Shown here: positions 1 to 6,900 of the stretch, piece after piece
How the letters are laid out: every line of letters starts with the position of its first letter
How positions within the stretch are numbered: the first letter of the stretch is position 1
Assembly (NCBI GenBank): GCA_030598425.1
Contig: JAUVPY010000094.1
Coordinates: 1-8,175 of the forward strand
Direction: 5' to 3'
Source: Anaerolineae bacterium
GTDB lineage: Bacteria; Chloroflexota; Anaerolineae; 4572-78; NAK82
Length of the DNA stretch: 8,175 nucleotides
Notes under the pieces: generated by a model
What the model was told of the DNA's origin: nothing
Database searches by the model: none
What the model saw: only the letters and a program-made list of their open reading frames with translations
Position numbers and translations under genes: made by a program

Positions 1-42
1 CGTGATCATTATAGCACAGAGACAATGAGCAACCAACCGAAG

Positions 43-147
43 GCGTGAAACGTGATGCGTAATCCGTGACGCGTGATCCGCGGGTTCGTGTTTCACGCTC
101 TTACGCATCACGGATCACGCTTTACGATTTACGCAGTACGTTTTACG
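43..147. repeat. Cluster of short inverted and direct intergenic repeats
   Basis: Three perfect inverted pairs are visible: 43-51 (gcgtgaaac) with 90-98, 51-62 (cgtgatgcgtaa) with 101-112, and 71-80 (gcgtgatccg) with 111-120. The arms are not in simple nested order, so this is a patchwork of related words (cgtgatgcg, cgtgatccg, cgtgacgcg) and not one hairpin. It continues into tttacgatttacgcagtacg at 121-140, whose last 11 bases recur at 3326-3336. It lies just past the stop of the leftward radical SAM gene and could act as an RNA 3'-end structure, but there is no T-tract typical of an intrinsic terminator. The repeats are seen directly; any role is unknown. Confidence 0.7.
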
Positions 148-149
148 TT

Positions 150-1634
150 CTAGACATTGGCTTCAATGGCTTGCTTGAGTTCGGTCTTTTCTTCGCGTGG
201 GAATAGTGTACGGAAGGCCATGCGGAAGGTACGGCGCCAGTTGATCCAGAAGTCCTTGCGAGTGACAATGCGGACGACCCGGCTTGGGCGCAGATAAAAA
301 CGGCGATAAGCCTCACGCCATTTGCGTTCGATGACTTCGGCCGTCATCTCGCCCATCTCGTAGCGCGCTTTGCCTTCAAAGAAGACGTAGTCTTCCCAGT
401 CCTCTACCAGCATACGACCCTGGCGCTTGGCGATTTCGTAGACGATGGTGCCTGGATAGGGGGTTAGCATCGAGAAGTTGGCGATCATCGGGTCCAGTTC
501 GATGGCGAATTTGATGGTCCGTTCCATGGTCTCTTCGGTTTCACCAGGCAGGCCGATGATGAAGAAGCCGATGGTCTCCAGGCCGACGCCCTTGGCGTTC
601 TTGAAAGCACGGCGGATGGTGTCGTGGTCTATCTTCTTGTCGATGGACAGCAGGATGTCGGGATCGCCAGATTCGACGCCAAAGGCGGTTCGTTTGAGTC
701 CGGCCGCCTTCAGCTTGGCCAGAAACTCTTGGGAGGCCAGATTGGCTCGAATGCCATTGACGAAGATCCAGGGTATGTGGTTGAGCTTGTGCTCGATGAG
801 CAGGTCGGACAACTCAAAGAGCCGGTCCACTTTGATGTTGGCGCTGTCGTCGAGGACGCCAATCTCCTGGGCGCCGAGATCTTCGACCAAGTGCTGCCAC
901 TCGGCCAGGATACTCTCGGCGGTGCGGGCCCGCCACTTCTGGGGCATGATGCTCTGGGAACAGAAGGTGCAGCGATAGGGACATCCCCGCGAGGTGAGAA
1001 TGCTAAAGCTCTTCGCGCCGTCGATGGCGTCAGTGGCCGGCTGAAGATTGGTATAAGATTCCATCTTGAAGGCATGATAGGCTGGCCAGGGCAACTCATC
1101 CAGGTCCGCGATGGGGGGATGGTCAGGGTGATTGTGCAGCTCATCGTCGTTGGTTTTGAAGGTGATCCCCAGGATATGATCGATATGTCTAGCTTGCGGA
1201 TCAAGCAGGTCGCGGGCCGTGAAACTGGGGTCGGCGGCCAGGCCTTTTTCTACGACGTCGCACACCTTTAGCCAGATCTCCTCGCCTTCTCCGCGGGCAA
1301 CGATGTCGATCTCGGACCGTTCAGCGCTCTCAAGAGGCAGGACCGATGGATGTGGACCGCCGATGACGATGGGTATGTCCTTGACGCTCTTGATGGCCTG
1401 GGCGGTGCGCCAGGCCTGCTTTACCTGCGGGGTGTTGGCCGTAATGCCCACGGCGTCAGGCTGAAACCGATGTACGGCATCGGTCACGGATTCAGCTTCC
1501 ACGTCAGCGTCAAACAGGAACACCTCATCGCCGCGCCTTTCGGACACGGCGGCCAGGTACGCCAAGCCCAGGTGGGGTGTGGTACGGGTGTCAATGGGCA
1601 GGCGGAACTTGGGGTTAATTAACATAACACGCAC
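150..1634 (-). CDS. B12-binding-domain radical SAM protein
   Basis: A predicted 494-residue cytoplasmic iron-sulfur enzyme. The N-terminal half (about 1-130) looks like a cobalamin-binding Rossmann domain: it starts with a hydrophobic MLINP strand, then LGLAYLAA (22-29), VGITANTP (62-69), IPIVIGGPHPSVLP (87-100) and ARGEGEE (113-119). It lacks the DxHxxG cobalamin-ligand motif, as is usual in the BchE-like class. The radical SAM core carries CxxxCxxC within SRGCPYRCTFC (Cys218, 222, 225), which binds the [4Fe-4S] cluster, followed by GVESGDPDIL (319-328) and FFIIGLPGETEE. A basic, aromatic C-terminal tail (YRRFYLRPSR onward) is typical of members acting on lipid-like or membrane-near substrates. 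The GTG start was chosen because GGAGG sits 9 nt upstream; the in-frame ATG at 1688 would add 18 unconserved-looking residues. Relatives include methyltransferases and cyclases; the substrate cannot be read from sequence. The class call is strong, the reaction unknown. Confidence 0.9.
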   Translation of the reverse strand: MRVMLINPKFRLPIDTRTTPHLGLAYLAAVSERRGDEVFLFDADVEAESVTDAVHRFQPDAVGITANTPQVKQAWRTAQAIKSVKDIPIVIGGPHPSVLPLESAERSEIDIVARGEGEEIWLKVCDVVEKGLAADPSFTARDLLDPQARHIDHILGITFKTNDDELHNHPDHPPIADLDELPWPAYHAFKMESYTNLQPATDAIDGAKSFSILTSRGCPYRCTFCSQSIMPQKWRARTAESILAEWQHLVEDLGAQEIGVLDDSANIKVDRLFELSDLLIEHKLNHIPWIFVNGIRANLASQEFLAKLKAAGLKRTAFGVESGDPDILLSIDKKIDHDTIRRAFKNAKGVGLETIGFFIIGLPGETEETMERTIKFAIELDPMIANFSMLTPYPGTIVYEIAKRQGRMLVEDWEDYVFFEGKARYEMGEMTAEVIERKWREAYRRFYLRPSRVVRIVTRKDFWINWRRTFRMAFRTLFPREEKTELKQAIEANV

Positions 1635-1643
1635 AGGTAAGTG

Positions 1644-1648
1644 CCTCC
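1644..1648 (-). promoter_or_regulatory. Shine-Dalgarno that sets the GTG start of the radical SAM gene
   Basis: Read leftward, GGAGG (within GGAGAGGGAGG) lies 9 nt before the GTG at 1634-1632. The internal ATG at 1625 would be 18 nt away and the upstream ATG at 1688 lies before the site, so this ribosome binding site supports GTG. Confidence 0.7.
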
Positions 1649-1665
1649 CTCTCCAGTATTCATTC

Positions 1666-1748
1666 CAGGTGCTAATCAAGGCGAACACCTGCGGTAGAGC
1701 AGGCGTGGGTTGTTATGCACCACGAGCAGGAACATTTGCTCGCCACGC
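1666..1748 (-). other. Potentially structured 5' leader of the radical SAM gene
   Basis: Complementary arms visible in the leftward transcript are 1743-1748/1703-1708 (GCGTGG with CCACGC), stacked on 1737-1742/1723-1728 (CGAGCA with TGCTCG) with a 14-nt bulge. Then come 1699-1703/1688-1692 (CCTGC with GCAGG, 6-nt loop) and 1686-1691/1666-1671 (CAGGTG with CACCTG, 14-nt loop). The last two share bases, so they are mutually exclusive. The final stem ends about 18 nt before the Shine-Dalgarno. This could be a regulatory leader or chance pairing in GC-rich DNA. I see no known riboswitch consensus. Confidence 0.3.
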
Positions 1749-1756
1749 AAAGACTG

Positions 1757-1784
1757 ATTCTACACCCTTTTCGGCTCCGGTCAA
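1757..1784 (-). promoter_or_regulatory. Likely sigma70-type promoter for the radical SAM gene
   Basis: Read leftward, TTGACC (1784-1779) and TAGAAT (1762-1757) are separated by 16 bp, each matching the consensus hexamer at five of six positions. Transcription from near 1750 would give a leader of about 115 nt before the GTG start. This is judged by eye only. Confidence 0.5.
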
Positions 1785-1899
1785 ATTCGGACAAATGCAC
1801 TCCGAAAATGGCGTTGGGATGAGACCCACTATACCGTAACCTGGGGTGCCGTGCATCGGGCACTCAGCTAAAAACCTGGACGAGAGGGTAGGCCATTCT

Positions 1900-1936
1900 G
1901 CCTAGTAGGGTGGATGAGCCATCCACCCTACTAGGC
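1900..1936. repeat. Perfect 17-bp palindromic hairpin element
   Basis: The arms 1900-1916 (GCCTAGTAGGGTGGATG) and 1920-1936 are exact reverse complements around the 3-nt loop AGC. No T-run follows on either strand, so it is a poor intrinsic terminator. It lies about 19 bp past the stop of the leftward Ig-like remnant, and its GTAGGGTGGAT core has the look of small mobile palindromic (REP/MITE-like) elements. It may be one member of a dispersed family, or a transcript-end stabiliser. Confidence 0.75.
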
Positions 1937-1954
1937 AATGAGGAGAAATCCTGC

Positions 1955-2200
1955 TTATGGTGCAGGGGTGAAGTTCTTCTGAATAAGGGGGAGGTAGATG
2001 TCCTGATCTCCAAAGGTCACAAAGGTTGTGTCCGCCTTATAGTCACCAGCTTTGGCTGTGATGGTGGCTTGGCCAGGGCTGCTAGAGGTGATCGACGTGG
2101 TCGCCGTACCGTCAGATGCCGTGGTATCTGAGGCGGAACTCAGCGCACCCAGGTCCGTGGCAAAGTCATTAGATTGGAAAGCAACCGTATCAGTAGCTGG
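1955..2200 (-). pseudogene. 3' remnant of a secreted Ig-like-domain surface protein
   Basis: Reading leftward from 2200 to the TAA at 1957-1955 gives 81 codons with no ATG start. An in-frame stop lies immediately upstream (2203-2201). The translation contains the invasin/Big-type Ig pattern: ALSSASDTTASDGTATTSIT, then SPGQATITAKAGD and a closing TTFVTFGDQ strand. It ends in DIYLPLIQKNFTPAP. In the family, 'SDGTAT...TPGTATVTA...TVTF' is the core of a bacterial Ig-like domain. A terminal YLPLxxxN tail is, to my knowledge, common on secreted Chloroflexota proteins. The rest of the protein, including any signal peptide, is absent; the homology stops where the promoter of the next gene begins. I infer a deletion or insertion junction near 2200. 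Domain identity is fairly confident; expression is unlikely. Confidence 0.6.
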
Positions 2201-2217
2201 TTATCCCAAGTAGATGG

Positions 2218-2229
2218 TGGTATAATACC
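2218..2229 (+). promoter_or_regulatory. Extended -10 promoter for the UroD-like gene
   Basis: TGGTATAAT (2218-2226) is an exact TGnTATAAT extended -10 motif; the -35 region (TGGTTA, 2198-2203) is weak. The motif is embedded in the small palindrome GGTATAATACC (2219-2229), a possible operator. Transcription starting near 2233 would give a short leader of about 32 nt. Confidence 0.55.
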
Positions 2230-2250
2230 GCTCGTTATAGCTCAACCATA

Positions 2251-2255
2251 GGAGG
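2251..2255 (+). promoter_or_regulatory. Shine-Dalgarno deciding the UroD-like gene start
   Basis: GGAGG ends 9 nt before the ATG at 2265. The in-frame TTG at 2259 would be only 3 nt away and the ATG at 2274 18 nt away, so 2265 is preferred. Confidence 0.7.
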
Positions 2256-2264
2256 CATTTGACG

Positions 2265-3254
2265 ATGAGCAGCATGAGAAAGCGCGAGCGTCTGGAGGCG
2301 ACGGTCGCCGGCGAGCCGGTGGACCGGGTTGCGGTGGCCTTGTGGCGGCACTGGCCGGGTGATGACCAGCGCGCCGAGGATATGGCCCGCTCCACCCTTG
2401 ACTTCCAGCGCCTCTTCGACTTCGATTTCATCAAGGTCACCCCTTCCAGCAACTACTGCCTGGCTGGCTGGGGCGCGGAGACGCGCTGGGTTGGCAATCA
2501 AGAGGGGACACGCGAGTGGGGCTCGCGGGTGATCCAGGGGCCGGAAGACTGGACTCAGCTCCAGGTGCAGGACCCGTATAGCGGGCTGCTGGGCGAGATC
2601 CGCCGGGCGTTGGCCATCATCGGCGACGAAGTGGGCGAGGAGGTTCCGTTTATCCAGACCATCTTCAACCCACTGGCCCAGGCCAGGAACCTGGCCGGCG
2701 AGCGACTACTGAACGACCTGCGCCAGCATCCGGATGCCTTCAAGGCTGGGTTGGAAACTATCACCGAGACTACGGTCCGCTTCATCGACGCCATCCGCGA
2801 GACGGGTATTGCGGGCGTCTTCCTGGCCCTCCAGCACGCCACCTATGGCCTGCTGACTGAGGCCGAGTATCAAGAGTTTGGCCGCCCCTTCGATTTGCGC
2901 ATCCTCGAGGCGACCGAGGGTCTGTGGTTTAATTTATTACACCTGCACGGGAAGGATGTGATGTTCGACCTGGTTGCCGATTATCCGGTGCAGGCCATCA
3001 ACTGGCACGACCAGGAGACCCCGCCATCGTTGGGCGAAGCGCTAGACCGCTTCCCGGGGGCATTGGTGGGTGGGTTGCGCCAATGGGAGACGATGCTGAG
3101 TGGCACGCCCGACTGGGTGCGCGCCGAAGCCCAGGCAGCCATCGAAGAGACCGGCGGGCGGCGACTCATCGTCGGCACCGGTTGTGTGACGCCCATCACC
3201 TCGCCGCTGGGGAATATCCGGGCAGCGCGCGAGTCCGTGGAGGATGGAGACTAG
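2265..3254 (+). CDS. Uroporphyrinogen decarboxylase (UroD/MtaA)-family protein
   Basis: A 329-residue soluble protein of the UroD superfamily, which includes heme-pathway HemE and corrinoid or coenzyme M methyltransferases (MtaA, MtbA, CmuA). The N-terminal MRKRERLEATVAGEPVDRV is the classic opening of the methyltransferase-like branch. Other family marks are VPFIQTIFNPLAQA (about 127-140), a barrel helix ending LLTEAEYQEFGRPFD, LLHLHGKDVM (224-233) and GTGCVTPITSPLGNIRAARE (305-324). HemE hallmarks such as the MRQAGR loop are missing, so it is probably not HemE. MtaA-type enzymes bind zinc through HxC plus a distal Cys; here the near pair is His226-x-His228 and the distal residue is Cys307, an altered but possibly zinc-binding set. 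Length is normal and it has its own promoter. The NUDIX gene follows after 115 bp and may be cotranscribed. Family is confident; the methyl donor and acceptor are unknown. Confidence 0.88.
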   Translation: MSSMRKRERLEATVAGEPVDRVAVALWRHWPGDDQRAEDMARSTLDFQRLFDFDFIKVTPSSNYCLAGWGAETRWVGNQEGTREWGSRVIQGPEDWTQLQVQDPYSGLLGEIRRALAIIGDEVGEEVPFIQTIFNPLAQARNLAGERLLNDLRQHPDAFKAGLETITETTVRFIDAIRETGIAGVFLALQHATYGLLTEAEYQEFGRPFDLRILEATEGLWFNLLHLHGKDVMFDLVADYPVQAINWHDQETPPSLGEALDRFPGALVGGLRQWETMLSGTPDWVRAEAQAAIEETGGRRLIVGTGCVTPITSPLGNIRAARESVEDGD

Positions 3255-3320
3255 AATTGGAGATAGAGATAGAGCCACAGATAGGAGTAGCGCGTCTGCT
3301 TGGCGGAGATTTTGAGGATG

Positions 3321-3350
3321 CGAAATACGCAGTACGCGATACGCAGTATG
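3321..3350. repeat. Short direct repeat between UroD-like and NUDIX genes
   Basis: The 10-mer atacgcagta occurs at 3325-3334 and again at 3339-3348 (14-bp period), and tacgcagtacg at 3326-3336 matches 130-140 exactly. It belongs to the same word family as the left-end repeat cluster. It falls in the 115-bp gap (3255-3369), where I see no strong terminator or promoter. Confidence 0.55.
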
Positions 3351-3369
3351 TAAGTAGGAACGTGGGATC

Positions 3370-3900
3370 ATGACAGATGGAAGGACGCCGTATACTTATT
3401 GCCCGCACTGCCGGGCCGAGTTGCAAGAGGAGATTGTATTCGGTCGGTCCCGAAGGGTATGCCCAGAGTGCGGGTTCATTTATTTTCGGGATCCAAAGGT
3501 AGGGGCAGGCGTGCTGGCGGAACGGGACGGTAAAGTGGTGCTGGTGCGTCGTGCGGTGGTGCCTGCGTTAGGCTCGTGGTGCCTGCCCTCTGGTTTTGTG
3601 GAGTACGACGAGGGCCCGGAACAAGCTGCCGTCCGCGAGTTTCTGGAAGAGACTGGATTAGTGGTGCGCCTCAATGAGCTGTTGGATGTGAGACAGCACA
3701 AGAACGATACGCGGGGGCCAGGCGTCGTCATACTCTACCGGGGGCAGATCGTGGGAGGCGAGATTAGTGCGGGCGACGACGCCAGCGAGGTCGGCTTATT
3801 TGGGCCCGACGAGCTGCCGGAGGACATTGCCTTCGCGACTCATCGCCGGGTGCTGGCTCGCTGGCAAGAGGAAGTCCGGCGCAACGGTTATTCAATCTGA
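3370..3900 (+). CDS. NUDIX hydrolase with N-terminal zinc ribbon
   Basis: A 176-residue cytoplasmic pyrophosphohydrolase. Residues 11-34 form a zinc ribbon with two knuckles, CPHC (Cys11, 14) and CPEC (Cys31, 34). The Nudix fold follows, with KVVLVRR (55-61) and GSWCLPSGFVE (68-78). A complete Nudix box spans 75-97: Gly75, Glu81, Arg89, Glu90, Glu93, Glu94 and Gly96, in the order GX5EX7REUXEEXGU, giving the Mg2+-binding glutamates. Zinc-ribbon NUDIX proteins include NudC-like NADH/decapping enzymes and ADP-sugar pyrophosphatases, but the SQPWPFPxS NudC signature is absent. ADP-ribose or a related nucleoside diphosphate is therefore only a guess. The start has a modest AGGA 10 nt upstream. Its last 13 bp overlap the end of the convergent glycosyltransferase gene. 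Confidence 0.92.
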   Translation: MTDGRTPYTYCPHCRAELQEEIVFGRSRRVCPECGFIYFRDPKVGAGVLAERDGKVVLVRRAVVPALGSWCLPSGFVEYDEGPEQAAVREFLEETGLVVRLNELLDVRQHKNDTRGPGVVILYRGQIVGGEISAGDDASEVGLFGPDELPEDIAFATHRRVLARWQEEVRRNGYSI

Positions 3901-6900
3901 AACACGTGAACGTGGTGACAGGCGGTATCGGTGACGTAGAGGGTGTTAGTGGCGTCGTCAAGGTAGATGCCGACTGGCCGGCACAGGGGCGTGGGGCCGG
4001 CCTGTGTCCATTGATCCAACAGCCGCCCGTCCGGGCTGTAACGCTGGATTGCTCCTTGCTCCGGTGCCGTGATCAGAAGGCTGCCGTCACGAGCCTGGAC
4101 CAAGTGTGGGCCATCATAGGCAATGCTGTGTGGGATGGGCCAGTGGATCAAGCCTCGCCCTCCGCTGTCAACCAGTTGCACGCGCTCATTGTACGCTTCG
4201 ACCACGTAGTGAATGCCCCGCTCATCCAGCGCTACGTCGGTCGGTTCGCTGAATTGGGAGAGGCCCTGGCCGACCCCTCCCACCTGTCGTTGGACATCTC
4301 CCGTCGGTGCCAGGAAGAGAAGTCGGCCGCCGCCGGTGTCGGCTACAACCACCGTATCATCGTCCAGGACAGCAATACCTCGCGGGTGGTAGGCCTGAAT
4401 GGCAGGCCCGCCGATACGAGCTAGCGGGCTCCCGTCACCATCGAAACGGTAGATCCAGCCCTCCGGCGAATCGAGCACCAGCAGCCGTTTCTTACTCTCA
4501 ATGCCCAGGGCCAGCGGCTCCTGAAATGGCTCCTCAGCCCCAGTCCATTCATAGTTGAAGGCTCCATCCTGATCGAAGGCCTGGAGGCGCCGATTACCGG
4601 TATCGGCGACGAAAACAGTTTCGTCAATGACGGCCACATCCCGAGGTTCTGTGAATTGGCCTGGCGCGCCCCCTGGCTCCCCCCAAGTTGCCTGCCACTT
4701 TAGCTGCATAGGTGGCAGATCCTCGGCTGGCGACGGAAGCATAGGCGGCTGAGGAGACTGGGGAATTGCATATCCGGGCCAGAGGTACAGGGCAGGGATA
4801 ATCTCACGTTCTCCGTTGGGTCGCGTCCAATACAGATGGATGCGCGAACGGCCGGTCAGGTCCTGATAGGTGATACGCAGATCGTGCGGCCCAGCTTCCA
4901 GATCTATTGGTGCTTCGATGTACTCATCAGGCACTGTGGCTTCGACCACTGGTTTGTCGTCCAGGTAGAGCCGGGCCTGATCTACTGAGTGCAGACCCAA
5001 CTGATAGATACCGCTCTCCGGTGCGTTGAGGAACCCTGTCCATTCGACGCTGTAGGGGCGGGGTAAGGGCGTCAAGTGAAAGTAGACGTTGAGGGCGGGG
5101 TCGATTCGCTCCATCGTCGGAGCACCTTGCCAGTCGGGATTAGCGTAGTACTTGCCCAGGAGGCCGTACCCGCTGATGGGGAGGCTGTACAGAGCCCAGG
5201 TCGGCACGGTCTCCGCTTCCCCTCCGGGCGGCTGCCACCACAGTCGTACCTGACCAAAGCCTCCAGAGGCACGCAGCCTCAGGTCATGGTTCCCTATCGC
5301 CAGCGGTGTTGTCAGGCTCAGATCACCTGCCCCTTCTTCGGTTTCTCCGTCCAACGTCAGTTCCACCTGATCGGGTGCTTCAATTCCCAGTGTATATTGG
5401 CCGTATTCTGGAGCGTAGAGGACGCCACGCCATTCGGCCACGAAGGGCAAATCCAGTGGTGTGTCGGTGGGCCAGGCTGCGTCTATGGTTGACGAGCGAA
5501 CAGTATTATTGGGAACCCCGTTCAAATTGTCACCAGGCCAGTAGCGTGTTTCCAGACCCTGCACACTGGCCAGGTCGCCAGGTTCTAGATACACGACGAA
5601 GACCGCAGGTGAGTACTCGGACTCATTTGGCAGAATCTCGAACTGAGCGGTTGGATACAATTGCTGAGCCAGGGAGAAGATCTCCTCCTCATCGGGGTGG
5701 ATGAAGTAGACGACTGGACGGTCCGGCGGTTCACGGACGGGCAAAGGGTCGAGCTGCGGCAGTACCTTGCGCACGCTGAGAGTAGGCTCTGATGGCGCGT
5801 GAAATCGGATAGATGCGTGATCGCGAAAGAACTGGGAGACATAATACACCGGCTCGTGGCCCATCTCCGCCATCGTTTTGCCAACCAGGGTCTCGGCCGT
5901 GGAGAATTCCATCCATACACCCGGGTCGTTAGCCTGCGGTCCAAAGTAGGTGTAAGCATTGCCAAAGGCGATGGCTCCAAGCCCTGCGATCACCAGCGCC
6001 AGACTGTAACGGGGGTGGGTGATGCGAGCCGCCCACCGTAACTCTAGCCAGAGCGCGTCCAGGCTGAGGGCGATGAAGTAGATGACGGCTGGCAGGGCTC
6101 CAATCGAGCGCAATGACTGGGGCGCTTCAAAGTCTAGCGTGAGAATACCTCCCATCAAGCCCGTTACCAGCAGGCACAAGAAGAAGATGCTGAGGCGATC
6201 ACGACGAACCACGGCCAGTCCCAATCCCAGGGCAAATAACACCGCCGACAATCGATCCAGCGTGGGTGCGCCCGGCAGGTTGTGGCGACCGTTGCTGTCG
6301 CCCCGGTAGTTGAACATGAGCAAGTGCTTCTGCACGTTGTTGGCCAGTGCCCGGGCCAGGTTTGGGTCCTCCCGGTTCTGGAAAACAGAGACGTGACGGG
6401 CTCGTCCCCAGAATGCCTGGCCGTTCTGCCAGGCATATTGGGTAGCAGGCATCACTGCCAGCCAGACCGCAATCAGGAGTAGTCCCAGGCTAACTGCCAA
6501 ACCGTGTCGAATCCCTTGGCCCGTTTTTTCCCCTGACCCCTGCTGTGCGACTGAGCCAGCATCCCTGTGGGGTAGGGCGGCATCCCTGTGGGATAGGCCA
6601 GCATCCCTTTGGGGTAGGGCGGCATCCCCGCCGGTTAGGTTGGCGCCCCTTGGGAATAGATAGCGACGAGCCAGCATAATCAGCAGAAACAAGACGCCGG
6701 CTATTACAAACAACCGGTAGGGGGTGTAGAAACACAAACCCAGCCCCACCGTTAGGCCCAGCCAGGCGACGGAACGCAACGGTCCTGGTTTTCCTCGAAC
6801 TGCGCGCAGCGCAAAATAGAGGGTCAGGAACTCAAAGAAGGGAACGTCAGCCCCATTCATAGCGATCCGGCTGAAATTCACGTGCCAACGCATACTGGCT

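Noticed and set aside
43..147. CRISPR-like array
   Set aside because: Repeat words are about 9-12 bp, irregularly spaced and in both orientations, with no constant repeat-spacer unit and no cas genes.
624..1271. A 215-codon rightward open frame
   Set aside because: It is antisense to the radical SAM coding sequence, with no domain pattern or ribosome binding site; a high-GC shadow frame.
1650..1790. Cobalamin riboswitch upstream of the B12-domain radical SAM gene
   Set aside because: The leader is only about 115 nt and I could not find the conserved B12-box core, so only generic structure is reported.
1900..1936. Rho-independent terminator
   Set aside because: Neither strand has a T-run after the stem.
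1910..2131. A 73-codon rightward open frame over the intergenic region
   Set aside because: It begins inside the palindrome and lies opposite the better supported Ig-like remnant; the composition has no protein-like pattern.
2265..3254. Heme-pathway uroporphyrinogen decarboxylase HemE
   Set aside because: The HemE substrate-binding signatures near the N-terminus are absent and no other heme genes are nearby.
3906..4424. A 172-codon rightward open frame after the NUDIX gene
   Set aside because: It is the antisense frame of the NHL propeller region; the opposite strand shows clear repeated propeller motifs.
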